Notes: a model not told the origin generated them from the sequence alone. A stretch of 64,000 bases of DNA from JAEUWI01 sp942492815 (GCA_942492815.1 OW818658.1:992001-1056000), one strand, 5' to 3'; positions 31,461 to 41,429 are shown, counted from the first letter of the stretch. Numbers and translations: made by a program.

Positions 31461-33056
31461 CTATGATACCGGCTTTTGTCGAGCGAGTAAAATCCGTCCC
31501 CCGGCTAAATATCCCGCGGCGGCGAGGAGTCCGGCCGTGGCCATGGCCTGGAGCAGGGCCAGCGCCGAGACGGCGGCGGCGGGGCCATAGTGCATCAGGG
31601 TAAAGATGCGCAGCGAGACGGGCACCCAGCCGGGCGGCGCAACAAGCACGGTGGTCTCCACCTCGCCCATGACGAGTATGGCGAGGCAGGCCCAGACCGC
31701 CAGCAGCGAGCGGCGCAGCAGCGGCAGCACGATGGTCAACAGCGTGTGCCGGTTGGATCCGCCGAGGTTCCGCGCGGCTTCCACAGTCTCCGCCGGGAGC
31801 CAGGCCAGCGCCAGGCGGCATCCCAGCCAGGCAAAAAGAAAGTTGCGGCCGACCGCCGCCAGCACCAGGATGGCGAAGTGATCATAGACCCAGCCGAGAG
31901 GGCCGGGGTGGTTCCAGACCTGGATGAGTCCGACACCGAAGACGGGGCCGGAGGCGAGCCACGCCAGGGCACAGGGCAGGACGATGAGACGGCTCCGGTG
32001 TGGCGGCGTTGCCCAGGCCAGAGGCAGGGCGAGAGCGATCATGAGCGTCGCACTGAGGGCGGCGAGGAGCAGGCTGGTGCCGATCTCACCCGCGCCGGTG
32101 TGCCACGCGGCCAGGAGCGTTGGCGGCGGCAGGCATCGCCAGACGAGGGCGGCCAGTGGAAGCCCGATGGCCAGGAGCACAACCAATACCACTGGTGCCC
32201 AGCCCCACACCGCCGCGTGCGCATGAAAGTTATCACGGCGGGTCTGGCGCGGTGTCGAGGCGGGCGCGCCGCGTCGATTGAGCCGCACGGCGAGGAACAA
32301 AACGGCCATGCCTGTGAGGCAGAGGGGAAGGGCGGTGAGCGCCGCCTGGCGCTGGTCCAGGAAGCTGTTGAAGCTGGTGAAGATCTCCACGGTGAACACG
32401 GGGGTCTGCAGCAGGGAGGGAATGGAAAAGCTCAGCAGGGAGAGAACAAAGACCAGCAGGGCGCCTGACAGGAGTGCCGGAAGCACGAGGGGAAAGAGAA
32501 GGCCCAGGCGCGCGAGGGGCCTCGCGCCGAGGTTGCGGGCCGCCTCCGGCAGCGCCGGGTCGATCTGTTGCGCGGCGTTCCACAGGCACCACAGGGGAAT
32601 GGGATACAGGCTGAGCGCCTGCACGAGGGCCACGCCCGAGGCGGAGTACAGGGGGAACGGATGAGGCGGCAGACTCCATCGGGCTGCGAGGCCATTTACG
32701 ATACCCTGCTGTCCGAGCAGATCGACCCAGGCCACGGCCAGCACGTGGGGCGGCAGCAGGAGGGGGGTGGTGAGGAGCAGTCGCAGCCACGCTCGATCCC
32801 GGAAGCCCGGCTGATCCAGCAGGAGGCCCAGGGGCGCGCCGATGGCAGTAGCAACAAGGGCCGTGGCCAGGGCTGTGCCGCAGGTGCGCGCCCAGAGGGT
32901 CCAAAGGCGTCCCGAACTCAGAAGGTCGATGAGATCGCGGGCCGAATCGAGGGGCGACAACAGCAGGGGGAGGGCCATCGCCAGGAGGGGCGTGGCGCAA
33001 AGCGCATACACACAAGAGACGCCGAAGTAATAGAGCCAGCGCGGAGGCACCTTCAC
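31461..33056 (-). CDS. Iron(III)-type ABC transporter permease (FbpB-like, double length)
   Basis: About 531 residues from a GTG at 33056 that overlaps the binding-protein stop (GTGA). A frame reaching 33353 overlaps that gene and is not used. About twelve hydrophobic segments in two halves. Each half has the permease EAA loop, PEAARNLGARPLARLGLLFPLVLP and VEAARNLGGSNRHTLLTIVLP, that contacts the ATPase. This fused two-half design is typical of FbpB/ThiP permeases. No ATPase gene adjoins it, so the energising subunit must be encoded elsewhere. Confidence 0.88.
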   Translation of the reverse strand: MKVPPRWLYYFGVSCVYALCATPLLAMALPLLLSPLDSARDLIDLLSSGRLWTLWARTCGTALATALVATAIGAPLGLLLDQPGFRDRAWLRLLLTTPLLLPPHVLAVAWVDLLGQQGIVNGLAARWSLPPHPFPLYSASGVALVQALSLYPIPLWCLWNAAQQIDPALPEAARNLGARPLARLGLLFPLVLPALLSGALLVFVLSLLSFSIPSLLQTPVFTVEIFTSFNSFLDQRQAALTALPLCLTGMAVLFLAVRLNRRGAPASTPRQTRRDNFHAHAAVWGWAPVVLVVLLAIGLPLAALVWRCLPPPTLLAAWHTGAGEIGTSLLLAALSATLMIALALPLAWATPPHRSRLIVLPCALAWLASGPVFGVGLIQVWNHPGPLGWVYDHFAILVLAAVGRNFLFAWLGCRLALAWLPAETVEAARNLGGSNRHTLLTIVLPLLRRSLLAVWACLAILVMGEVETTVLVAPPGWVPVSLRIFTLMHYGPAAAVSALALLQAMATAGLLAAAGYLAGGRILLARQKPVS

Positions 33057-34060
33057 CGAAGGAGGAGTTCCCGCAGTTGGGTGGCCGCCGTCTCCATCTG
33101 CGCGGCCGTTGCGACGTAGCTCACGTCCATCACCTTGATGTCCGCGACAGCGGGTAGTTTTGCAGGCGCCTTCACGGCGGGGTTCAAGGGAATCTGGATG
33201 GAACGGCCCTCGGCGAGGCGCTGCTCCACTGCCGGACTCAGAAGATACTCGATCAGTCGCTTCCCGCCTTCCCCATTGGGCGCGCCTTTGATCAGCGACA
33301 CGGTGTTGGGGATGAGGAGGGTGCCCAGGTCCTTCTGATCGGGGAGAAGCCACTGGACCGGGAGGCCATCCTCGATCCCGCCATTCGCATCGTCCGTGTC
33401 TGTGAAACCGAAGGCATACTCGCCCCGGGCCACGCGGTCGCGCACTTCGCCGTTGCTGGCCAGGATGGCGATCTCATTCTCCTGAAGTTTCTTGAAGAAG
33501 TCGAAAGCTTTCTCGGGTCCCCACAGGGCATAGAGCGCGGCGGCGTGGGTAGCGGTGGTGCCGAATAGCGGCAGGGCGATGCAGCCCTTGCCCCGGCTTT
33601 CCGGACGGACCAAATCGTGGATCGAGGCAGGCGGCATGGCTACATGGTCGGTGTTGTAGATGATGACGCGGGCCCTGGCCGCGAATCCGGTCCAGTAGCC
33701 CTCGGGATCTTTGTATTGCGCGGGTATGGCGGCGGCGGCTTGCGGCGTGAAGGCTTCCAGGACGCCCTTTTCCTTCAAGCGGATTGTCTGCGCGCACTCG
33801 TTGTTCCAGAAGACATCGCAGCGCGGACGAGCCGCCTCGGAGATGAGGCGCGTCACCAGACCGGTGGTCTTGGAGGCCTCGGTGTCGTAGACCGCCTCGA
33901 CGTTGATCCCGGTTTCCGCTTCAAAAGCATCGAGGATGGGCCGGGAATAGATCTCGTCCAGGGCCGTGTAGACCACGACCGTATTCGGGGCGCGCCCGAC
34001 GCAGGAAGAGAGAACTAGGCACAGACCGACGAGACTGAACAGCGCAATGGGACGATTCAT
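33053..34060 (-). CDS. Extracellular solute-binding lipoprotein, iron(III)-type (FbpA-like)
   Basis: 335 residues. Lipoprotein signal with lipobox LSSC, Cys20. The mature protein begins NTVVVYTALDEIYSRPILDAFEAETGINVEAVYDTEASKTTGLVTRL, characteristic of family 1 iron(III) binding proteins. Later come DVFWNNECAQTIRL and GSRIQIPLNP-like C-terminal features (RSIQIPLNPAVKAP). Iron specificity is inferred from family only; phosphonate or thiamine binding proteins look alike. It is coupled to the permease at 33056. Confidence 0.88.
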   Translation of the reverse strand: MNRPIALFSLVGLCLVLSSCVGRAPNTVVVYTALDEIYSRPILDAFEAETGINVEAVYDTEASKTTGLVTRLISEAARPRCDVFWNNECAQTIRLKEKGVLEAFTPQAAAAIPAQYKDPEGYWTGFAARARVIIYNTDHVAMPPASIHDLVRPESRGKGCIALPLFGTTATHAAALYALWGPEKAFDFFKKLQENEIAILASNGEVRDRVARGEYAFGFTDTDDANGGIEDGLPVQWLLPDQKDLGTLLIPNTVSLIKGAPNGEGGKRLIEYLLSPAVEQRLAEGRSIQIPLNPAVKAPAKLPAVADIKVMDVSYVATAAQMETAATQLRELLLR

Positions 34061-34229
34061 GAAGTGCCGCTTCTCTCAGGTTGCATTTTCGAGTTCTGGA
34101 GGCCGAAATGGCAGCGGTCAGCGTAGCGGGTGCCTGAGATGGAATGCAAAAGGCTTACGCCCAGGCGATTCCATTCGACACGCGGCGTGCTTCGAGGCGA
34201 GCCGGCCGCCATGAATTGACCCGGCTCGG

Positions 34230-35837
34230 TCAATTCGCGCTCGGCGCAAGCTTGCTTTCGACCACCCGCACCGTGCTCAGGAAGATCAAGTAAGCAAGAA
34301 TTACATTAAACAGCACGCTAACCAGTCCGAGGGTCTGGGAGATGAGCAAGAAATCATTATTGTTGTTGGTTCCAGGCTGAATTATCGCGAACACGGTGCT
34401 GAACAGCATCATGGTGGGGATACTTGCGAGCATAGGCAGTCCGAAGGCGGCGACATAGGCCATGACAATCGCCGAGGCCATGGTCTTGCGGTGGGTGGCG
34501 CCATACAGGGCGAATACACTCGTAGTACAAAAGCCGACCAGGGTGCTTATGACGCCGATGAAGGCGAAATAAGCAATCGACAGATCGGCGGGAATGGCGC
34601 CGGAAATCAGCCCGAAGGCATAGACGAGCAGGTCTCCCGCGACGAGCCCCAGGACCAGGGGTCGGAGCACGATCCAGACGCCCCGAAGCTTTCCCCACAC
34701 AATGTCGCGACCGGAAAGGAGAGAGCATCGCAGGGGATCCCACATGTCCTGCTCCCGTTCCGCGATGAATTGGATGGCCATAATCGGGGGCACCATTATG
34801 GACACAATAAATCCGGCCATGGATGACGTGCTGAATCCAGCCGTTCCACCACCTATGAGAAGATCCGGAATGGAAAAGAATACGCCCGCGCCGAAGCCGA
34901 ACAGACCCAGTGCGAAGGGTCGGTGGCCCCGTGCCATCGTACTCACCATCCGCTCCTTCGCGGCGATGGGGTTCTGCTTGTCATCGATCAGGGGGCGGAT
35001 GGGGGAGCTACTGCGTCGTGCGGGAAGGGCGAACCGATTGCCAATGCGCTCCCGCCAGCCTGGTCGGTCGGGGAGCACGCGACTGCGTGCAATCAACAGA
35101 GCTACCGTGGCAACGCAGACCTGATAGAGCGCGAAGAACAGGCAGGGCACCCACCCGGACAGGCCGCCATAGACCAGGCTGAATGCGCGCGTCGGGCCCA
35201 AGTACTCCAGCCAGGACATTGGAGGAAGGGGCAGAATCGAAGCAGCCGTTCGCAGAACGACCGGGAGCATGACCATCGCGGCGACGCCCAGACCTGAGAG
35301 GTAGAGCGCGCGACCGTGGTTGTTGGCCCAGGACGAGGCCATCAGCCCGATGCTGGCGGTGCCCAGCGCCAGGCTGAAGAGCACGATGGCCGAGTACAAC
35401 AACGCGTCTGTCTCCATACCCGCGAAGAAATACACGAGTCCGCTGAAGGGGAGCACACCGATGAAGAAACCCGCATAGAGCCCCGCCATCGCCAGGGCCT
35501 TGCTCCAGACAATCCAGGCCGGGGGAATTAACGTAGTGTAGAGCAGGGGAAAGCAGTCCTGACGCCGTTCGGAAACCATGGAGGATGCAGCAGCCCCAGG
35601 TACCACGATCAGCGCGGCGGCAAAAAGAAGGAAGAACTGGGTGCGAAACAGGTTCCGCGCGAAATTCGCCATAGACGTATGGGTGCTGTCGGCCCAGAGA
35701 ATCAAAACCACCGTCGCGAGTACGAGAAACCCGGTCATGGCCGCGACTGTGCCGAAGAGTCCCCGGTTGCGGGAGAGAACCAGCAACTCGCGTCGCAGAA
35801 GCGCAATCGCAGGAGATGGGGGACGTTCTGGATTCAT
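34230..35837 (-). CDS. ABC-2 type double-length permease (P1)
   Basis: 535 residues from the ATG at 35837 (MNPERPPSPAIALLRREL); a frame to 35912 adds residues with no ribosome site. About twelve hydrophobic segments in two similar halves. Each half has a cytoplasmic loop after helix 2: ERRQDCFPLLYTTLIPPAWIVWSK and EREQDMWDPLRCSLLSGRDIVWGK. Between halves is LIDDKQNPIAAKE. The same signatures occur in the four permeases at 38276-44945. It stands apart from that operon, separated by three plus-strand genes. The likely ATPase partner is that at 44978. Confidence 0.82.
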   Translation of the reverse strand: MNPERPPSPAIALLRRELLVLSRNRGLFGTVAAMTGFLVLATVVLILWADSTHTSMANFARNLFRTQFFLLFAAALIVVPGAAASSMVSERRQDCFPLLYTTLIPPAWIVWSKALAMAGLYAGFFIGVLPFSGLVYFFAGMETDALLYSAIVLFSLALGTASIGLMASSWANNHGRALYLSGLGVAAMVMLPVVLRTAASILPLPPMSWLEYLGPTRAFSLVYGGLSGWVPCLFFALYQVCVATVALLIARSRVLPDRPGWRERIGNRFALPARRSSSPIRPLIDDKQNPIAAKERMVSTMARGHRPFALGLFGFGAGVFFSIPDLLIGGGTAGFSTSSMAGFIVSIMVPPIMAIQFIAEREQDMWDPLRCSLLSGRDIVWGKLRGVWIVLRPLVLGLVAGDLLVYAFGLISGAIPADLSIAYFAFIGVISTLVGFCTTSVFALYGATHRKTMASAIVMAYVAAFGLPMLASIPTMMLFSTVFAIIQPGTNNNNDFLLISQTLGLVSVLFNVILAYLIFLSTVRVVESKLAPSAN

Positions 35838-36038
35838 GGTGCGCCGCGCTGCTCCCTCGTGATGCCGCGGGTGTCGCGGCCTTGCGGGAAAGACTATCGC
35901 AGGGACCGGCAACAGTGCAACGCGACAGCCCTGGGATACAGGCCAGGCGGTGTTGCGATTTTCGTTTCATTTCATGCCCCGCCAACAATGTGTTAGCATG
36001 GCGCAGGGTAATCAGCAACATTAAAGGACGTAAATGCC
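35838..36038. other. Divergent promoter region between P1 and the DUF481 gene
   Basis: About 200 bases. No strong promoter match was identified. Confidence 0.4.
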
Positions 36039-37325
36039 ATGAAAATGCGAAAATACTTGCTGGTGTTCCTCGGAATGACCCTGAGCCTTTCAACCCAGGC
36101 GGCGGATCAGGTCAAATTGAAAGACGGCACTGTGCTGCTGGGCAGCGTGGTCGGTATGGCGGACGGGGTACTTCATTTTGAAGCCTCCTTCGGCGGCACC
36201 GTGGCCATGCCCTGGGCGCAGGTGACGGAACTGCAATCCGAAACGAGTGCGGTCGTTACCATGAAAGACGGCAAGCCCGTAACCGGTACGCTCTCGCTGG
36301 CGGGCGGTGTCCAACAGATCAAGGGCGGTAAAGCGGGGGATACGCCACTGAAGCTGGGCGAGATCGTCTCCATCGCGGTGGACGGAAAGACCCTTCCCGC
36401 GGCGGACGATAAAGTTGCGCCGGCAAAGGCGGAGATGGCGAAGACGGAGGCCCCCGCTCCAGCAGCGGCTGCGCCAGCCGCCGCCACCGCCGCACCCGCG
36501 TCGGTCGCGCCCGAAGCAGCAGCGGCCCCCGCGCTTGCACCCGCAACGCCGGCACCCCAACCCGCCGAAGGAAAAACCTGGGCGGGCCGGGCGGAACTCG
36601 GGCTGAACGGCCAGACGGGGAACAAGGAACGCTTCGACGTGCGCGCGGGTATCGATGTGAACCGAAAGTCCGAGGGTTCGCGTCTGAACCTCTACCTCAA
36701 GGGACAATACGCCGAAACCAACAGCGAGCGATCCGCCAACGAAGTCATGGGCGGCACGCGGGCGGAGTGGGACATCAGCGAACGCACCTACGTGTTTGGG
36801 AAGCTCGATCTGGAGCACGATGAGTTCGAGGATCTCGAAGTCCGGGCAACGGCGACGACGGGTCTGGGCCACTTTTTTGTGAAGCGTGAGACCCTGGAGC
36901 TCAAGGGCTGGCTGGGTGCGGGTTATGAGCACGAGACCTTCAAGAAGGACCCGGAGCCCGTGCCGGACGACCTGCCCAAACCCACCACGCTCGAAGAATC
37001 GATCCGCCAGATTCTGCTGATCACCCGGCAGGACGATGTCATCACCACGACGACGGACGAGGTGGTTGCGGAAGCGGGTTACAGCTACCGGCAGGACTTC
37101 AAGAAAAATTTCCGATTCAAGCACGGAATCACCTACTATCCTTCCGTGGACGATCCCTTCGAGCAGTACCGCGTCACGGCGGACACCTCCTTGGAGTTTC
37201 CCGTGGGGAAGGAGCCGGATTGGACCGTGCGCGCGGGGGTGCGCAATGAGTTTGACGCCACGCCCCAGGAAGACGTGGACAAGCTCGACACGACGTATTA
37301 TCTGAATCTCGGTTACAATTTCTAG
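36039..37325 (+). CDS. DUF481 outer-membrane-type beta-barrel protein with N-terminal Lsm-like domain
   Basis: 428 residues with a signal peptide (ending TQAA, about residue 21). Residues 22-125 hold two beta-rich repeats (VKLKDGTVLLGSVVGMADGVL and VTMKDGKPVTGTLSL), a pattern found in proteins with SH3/Sm-like folds. An Ala/Pro linker (about 135-182) follows. The rest is a DUF481 (YdiY-like) barrel with alternating strands (GRAELGLNGQTGNKERFDVRAGIDVNR) ending in YYLNLGYNF, whose terminal Phe is an outer-membrane assembly signal. The function of DUF481 proteins is poorly known. It precedes a 45-residue ORF. Confidence 0.82.
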   Translation: MKMRKYLLVFLGMTLSLSTQAADQVKLKDGTVLLGSVVGMADGVLHFEASFGGTVAMPWAQVTELQSETSAVVTMKDGKPVTGTLSLAGGVQQIKGGKAGDTPLKLGEIVSIAVDGKTLPAADDKVAPAKAEMAKTEAPAPAAAAPAAATAAPASVAPEAAAAPALAPATPAPQPAEGKTWAGRAELGLNGQTGNKERFDVRAGIDVNRKSEGSRLNLYLKGQYAETNSERSANEVMGGTRAEWDISERTYVFGKLDLEHDEFEDLEVRATATTGLGHFFVKRETLELKGWLGAGYEHETFKKDPEPVPDDLPKPTTLEESIRQILLITRQDDVITTTTDEVVAEAGYSYRQDFKKNFRFKHGITYYPSVDDPFEQYRVTADTSLEFPVGKEPDWTVRAGVRNEFDATPQEDVDKLDTTYYLNLGYNF

Positions 37326-37350
37326 GCGTAGCGCCTTAGGAGAAGACATC

Positions 37351-37488
37351 ATGGATACGACCGATCCCCTTTTCGGCATTCTGCAGACCCTTATCGACAT
37401 CCTCATCGAGCTTATCCGCGCCCAGTTCGCCGACTTCGTTGCGCTCTTTGAGATTCTTCAGGAACTGGGCATCATCATGCCGCTATGA
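37351..37488 (+). CDS. 45-residue amphipathic small protein
   Basis: ATG at 37351 with AGGAG 8 bases upstream. The product MDTTDPLFGILQTLIDILIE... is acidic and helix-like, with leucine/isoleucine spaced as in an amphipathic helix, ending GIIMPL. Its stop overlaps the methyltransferase ATG (ATGA). The ribosome site and coupling make it likely real. No homologue is recognised; it may be a membrane-associated peptide, or a leader that couples translation. Confidence 0.6.
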   Translation: MDTTDPLFGILQTLIDILIELIRAQFADFVALFEILQELGIIMPL

Positions 37489-38246
37489 TCGATCCGGCGG
37501 CCCGATTTTCCAACCGGGTCTCGGATTATGTGCGGTTTCGACCGCGCTATCCCGAATCCCTCATCGACGTGCTGCGTGACCGTTGCGGACTGAAGCCGGG
37601 CCAGGTCATCGCCGATGTGGGTTCGGGCACCGGCTTCCTGGCAGAGCTTTTTCTGCGCCACGGCAACGCCGTCTTCGCTGTGGAGCCCAATGCCCCCATG
37701 CGCGAGGCCGCCGAGGCCCTCTACGGCACCTCGCCGGGCTTCCACAACGTGGCGGGCAGCGCCGAGGCCACAGGACTGGCCGAAGTGTCGGTAGATCTGG
37801 TCACGGCGGGCCAGGCCTTTCACTGGTTCGACGCCGACGCCGCGCGGCGGGAATTCGCGCGTATCCTCCGGCCCGGGGGATGGGTGGTGCTCGTGTGGAA
37901 CGAGCGCCCCGCCGCCGAATCCGGCTTTCTCGCCGACTACGAAGCCCTCCTGCAACGCCACGGCACCGACTACGCCCTCGTGGATCACCGCAACGTGGAC
38001 GAGACGAAACTGGCCGCCTTCTACGGCGGGAAATTCGACCACACCGTGATCGACAACGTCCAGTGGCTCGACCGCGAAGGCCTCGCGGGCCGGGTCCGTT
38101 CCTGCTCCTACGTGCCCGCGCCGGGTGAGGCGGGCTACGACGCGATGATGGTCGAGTTGGACGGGGTTTTCGACATGCACCAGAAAGACGGGCGCGTGGC
38201 CATGACCTACGATACCAAGATCTATTTCGGGAGGTTGGGGGACTGA
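37485..38246 (+). CDS. Class I SAM-dependent methyltransferase
   Basis: 253 residues. Motif I is VIADVGSGTGFLAELFLRHG, followed by the acidic VFAVEPNAPM loop and VTAGQAFHWFD, characteristic of small-molecule methyltransferases of the UbiE/Tam type. The N-terminus SNRVSDYVRFRPRYPESLI is usual for this group. Substrate unknown. It is coupled to the 45-residue ORF by a 4-base overlap. It converges on the ABC-2 permease gene at 38276. Confidence 0.88.
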   Translation: MIDPAARFSNRVSDYVRFRPRYPESLIDVLRDRCGLKPGQVIADVGSGTGFLAELFLRHGNAVFAVEPNAPMREAAEALYGTSPGFHNVAGSAEATGLAEVSVDLVTAGQAFHWFDADAARREFARILRPGGWVVLVWNERPAAESGFLADYEALLQRHGTDYALVDHRNVDETKLAAFYGGKFDHTVIDNVQWLDREGLAGRVRSCSYVPAPGEAGYDAMMVELDGVFDMHQKDGRVAMTYDTKIYFGRLGD

Positions 38247-38275
38247 AGTGGCGGGTTGGATGCCCACCGCGATTG

Positions 38276-39823
38276 CTATCGGGTCGCGCGCCAAAGTCTA
38301 GAGTAAAGATAAGAAAGCGTGGCGAAAAGCCAGATGCAAAATAGCCCAATTACGAACGTGTGACTTACTGCGAATACCAGCGTGCTGGAAAATCCGCGCA
38401 GTGCCGAGAGTTGGCCAACGGAGTACGGGAGGAAGAAAACAACGCAGGTCGCACTCAGTGTGATGCCCGATGCTCCGGCAATAGCGGGCATCAGCCTTCT
38501 GGTCATGGCCGTGCCGAGCATGGCGGCCAGCACGATAAAGAGAAAGTGCAAGGGAAGAAACGCGAGGTCGATCACGTAGAAGTAACCGGGCGTGCCGGAC
38601 TGCTCGGGGAGCGTGCCGGATAGATGGAGTACTGCGATGCAAGACTTGCAGAGCAGGACCGCGCACAATTCAACCTTCAATAGTCGAAACATCACGGCGA
38701 TTTTACCGAGTACCAGATCTCCGCCATCCAGCAGGGTCATTCGAAGCATGTCGAAGGTCGTCGCTTCCCGTTCCTTGACCATGATTGCGGCTATAATTGG
38801 GGGAACCAGAACGAGTATGCAAAGTCGCTCCAGGACTGACATATAAATTGCTCGATCTGGTATTGAAAAAGTTACCAGGACATAGGTAAAGGCTACGATG
38901 TAGAGAACGTCCCTGGAGTCTTTTTCATTGCGGTCTGCTGTGCCGCGAACGTCCTTGAAGCGCAGCGGGTTTACGTGATCCGGAATCGGGACAAAGGTAT
39001 ACGCATTTGCGTCGAGTGTGGGGCTGGGCTTCGCGATTCGACTTTTTTCGAGCGGCTTTCTCCCGGGTTCAGGGGGGCAGGGCCTGGAGGCCTTGCCGAA
39101 AAGCATGGTGGCGAGCAGGGCTGCACAAGTTACAAGTTGGAAGCTGGCATAGATCAGAGAGAACATTGCGGGACTTTTGGAGATACCAAGCAAGACGGGA
39201 CCGAGGCTTGGAAGGGACCGAAGTGGAGGTAACCAATACAGGGCCATGGGGACCACGGTGGATACGGCGGCAACGAGGAAGAAGCTGGCACTGATGGCCT
39301 GGGCCGGCTGATCGAATCGGCTGGAGCACCAGAGGCCGATGGCGGTGTTGCAGAGGGCGGCTGGCATCAGCACGGCCAGCGCGTTGAAAAAACTCTCCAC
39401 GTCGACCCCGGCATAGAAATAGACCACGCCCGTGAAGGGAAGCACGGCGGTGGCCACGAGCAGGGCGCGGATCAGCACGGCGGCGAATTTGCCGAGCACG
39501 ATGCGGCGGGGCGTGATGAGCGTCGTCAGGAGCATGTCGTAGTTCTCGTCCTGCCGCTCGCCGTTGATGCTGACCGCCGCCAGCGCGGGGATCACCGCGA
39601 ACACAATCGCCCCCACCGCGAATACCTGCATGCTGAAGAGGGAGCGCATCGCGCCGGACATGAAAATGTAATTCGTCGACGCGGCGTTCATGACGTAGAA
39701 CGCTGTGCTGTACAGCAGCCCCAACAGCGCGAGGAGCAGCAGGAAGATCTTCCAGCTCCGGAGTCCGGTGAGAAGTTCCCGCCTGATGATCGTCATCGTG
39801 AGGGAAGGGGCGCGTTCCTTCAT
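38276..39823 (-). CDS. ABC-2 type double-length permease (P2)
   Basis: 515 residues, about twelve hydrophobic segments. Loops GERQDENYDMLLTTLITPRRIVLGK and KEREATTFDMLRMTLLDGGDLVLGK sit at equivalent places in each half, with IPDHVNPLRFKD between them. The start ATG overlaps the P3 stop by four bases. It is the last gene of the permease operon and converges with the methyltransferase. Confidence 0.85.
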   Translation of the reverse strand: MKERAPSLTMTIIRRELLTGLRSWKIFLLLLALLGLLYSTAFYVMNAASTNYIFMSGAMRSLFSMQVFAVGAIVFAVIPALAAVSINGERQDENYDMLLTTLITPRRIVLGKFAAVLIRALLVATAVLPFTGVVYFYAGVDVESFFNALAVLMPAALCNTAIGLWCSSRFDQPAQAISASFFLVAAVSTVVPMALYWLPPLRSLPSLGPVLLGISKSPAMFSLIYASFQLVTCAALLATMLFGKASRPCPPEPGRKPLEKSRIAKPSPTLDANAYTFVPIPDHVNPLRFKDVRGTADRNEKDSRDVLYIVAFTYVLVTFSIPDRAIYMSVLERLCILVLVPPIIAAIMVKEREATTFDMLRMTLLDGGDLVLGKIAVMFRLLKVELCAVLLCKSCIAVLHLSGTLPEQSGTPGYFYVIDLAFLPLHFLFIVLAAMLGTAMTRRLMPAIAGASGITLSATCVVFFLPYSVGQLSALRGFSSTLVFAVSHTFVIGLFCIWLFATLSYLYSRLWRATR

Positions 39824-41424
39824 ACGGATTTAATCTCCCATCCCTCTGGGCGGTAGGGCACATAGCCCGTATCAAAGACTTCATCAAAGCGCGTCTGGGC
39901 GATAAGCAGGGGAACCAGAGAGAAGAGGAGGATTATGCCGGTGACTCCCAGGCTGGTACAAAGGGCTTCGATGCCCGCCAGCTCCCGGACCGGCGTAGAA
40001 TTCATCACGAATCGAAGCACGACATCCCCCAGGGCAAGCATCACGTATATGGCGGTCAGCGATACGGCGAAGTCCGCCGTGCTCGGATCCCGAAAGCGAA
40101 CGCACATGAGGCTGATTACAATGACGAAAATTGTCCTGGGAGCCAGAAGCACGACCTTGTAGATGAAGGCATCTGGATCGGCGCCTCGCGCGAGGGCTGC
40201 GGTAAATATCTCCTGGCCCGGGAGCATGCGGGGAAGTCCGCCACCCACCATGAACCCGAGTATGACCGGTAACAGCGAGACGAACATGGCCGCCGCAAGG
40301 CCATTCAAAACCCGATCCGATCCCTCGATGGTCATCCTGAGGTGGCGGAGCGTCTCCGGGTCCATTTCCCGGCCGCAACGTTCCACCACGATAAGGGGAA
40401 CAAGCAGATAGAGCAAGGCCGCGCCAACGTCGAAGGAATCCACGCTCCAGCCCATTTTGACAAGTGACCAGCGGTCAAAGCACGCGGCGGCGGCGGCGCA
40501 GAGGGAAAAAGCGGCCAACGCCGAAACGGGACGGCTCAGCCGGGTGCGGCGGCGTTCGCGATGATACATGGGGCTTCCCCAGTCGGGGATCGGGCCGTGG
40601 GTCGGGCGATTGTTCCCCCTGGGAGCGGCCATTTGGAACAGGCGCAGCCGTGTGATTCTTCCTGCGACGAGACTGGCCAGGGCAACAAGAAGGACGCCAG
40701 AAGTCTGCAGCCTGGCGAGGTCCAAACAGTCCCACCAGTCCGCGTCGCTGGCGACGACCTCCATCAGCAGGGTAATGGGGTTGGGGGGCGGAACGAGGGC
40801 ACCGCCCCAGACGTAGCGCAACGCGGGTACCGCATAGATCAGCATGACGCAGCCGTAGGATGCCACGATGGTGCGGCTGGGGCTTTCCATGACATGGGAG
40901 AGGGAGATACCGATCAGGGCGTGGGCCAAAGCCGTGCCATAGAGCATCAGCGTGGCCTGATAAAGGCTGCGCAGCTCGATGCCCGCGAAAAAGTAGATGA
41001 ACGCGCCAAAGGGCAGCAGGGCGATATGAAAGAACATGAAGACGGCGAGGACGGCCAGGAGCTTTCCCGCGACCACCGTGGCGGGATGGAAAAGGGCGGT
41101 GCGGAGGAGGTCGTCGGTCTGCTGGTGTCGTTCCGCAGCCAGGCTTATGGCGGCCAGAGCGGGGACGACCAGGAAGACCACCAGGAGCAGCGTGCTGAAT
41201 TGAACCGTAAGCACGGTGGCGATGGCGACCACCGGTGTCGTTGTGCGCTCCGCCACCGCAAGCAGGGCGCCGATGGCAACCATGAGCTGGATCGCGGCGG
41301 CGGTTATCAGCAGGAACCCGTAACGCCGCTGGCGCAGCGTCGTCAGAAGCTCGCGCCACACAATGGCGGCCAGGGGCGTGGCCGCCCAGTCCAGCAGAGA
41401 GAATTGGGCGACGGAACGGGCCAT
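39820..41424 (-). CDS. ABC-2 type double-length permease (P3)
   Basis: 534 residues from the ATG at 41424. A frame to 42012 runs over the P4 gene and is a shadow. Loop motifs AERHQQTDDLLRTALFHPATVVAGK and MDPETLRHLRMTIEGSDRVLNG are more divergent than in the other copies (the last lacks the Gly-Lys). The central motif is IPDWGSPMYHRER. It begins 5 bases after the P4 stop. Confidence 0.84.
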   Translation of the reverse strand: MARSVAQFSLLDWAATPLAAIVWRELLTTLRQRRYGFLLITAAAIQLMVAIGALLAVAERTTTPVVAIATVLTVQFSTLLLVVFLVVPALAAISLAAERHQQTDDLLRTALFHPATVVAGKLLAVLAVFMFFHIALLPFGAFIYFFAGIELRSLYQATLMLYGTALAHALIGISLSHVMESPSRTIVASYGCVMLIYAVPALRYVWGGALVPPPNPITLLMEVVASDADWWDCLDLARLQTSGVLLVALASLVAGRITRLRLFQMAAPRGNNRPTHGPIPDWGSPMYHRERRRTRLSRPVSALAAFSLCAAAAACFDRWSLVKMGWSVDSFDVGAALLYLLVPLIVVERCGREMDPETLRHLRMTIEGSDRVLNGLAAAMFVSLLPVILGFMVGGGLPRMLPGQEIFTAALARGADPDAFIYKVVLLAPRTIFVIVISLMCVRFRDPSTADFAVSLTAIYVMLALGDVVLRFVMNSTPVRELAGIEALCTSLGVTGIILLFSLVPLLIAQTRFDEVFDTGYVPYRPEGWEIKSV

Positions 41425-41429
41425 GAAGC

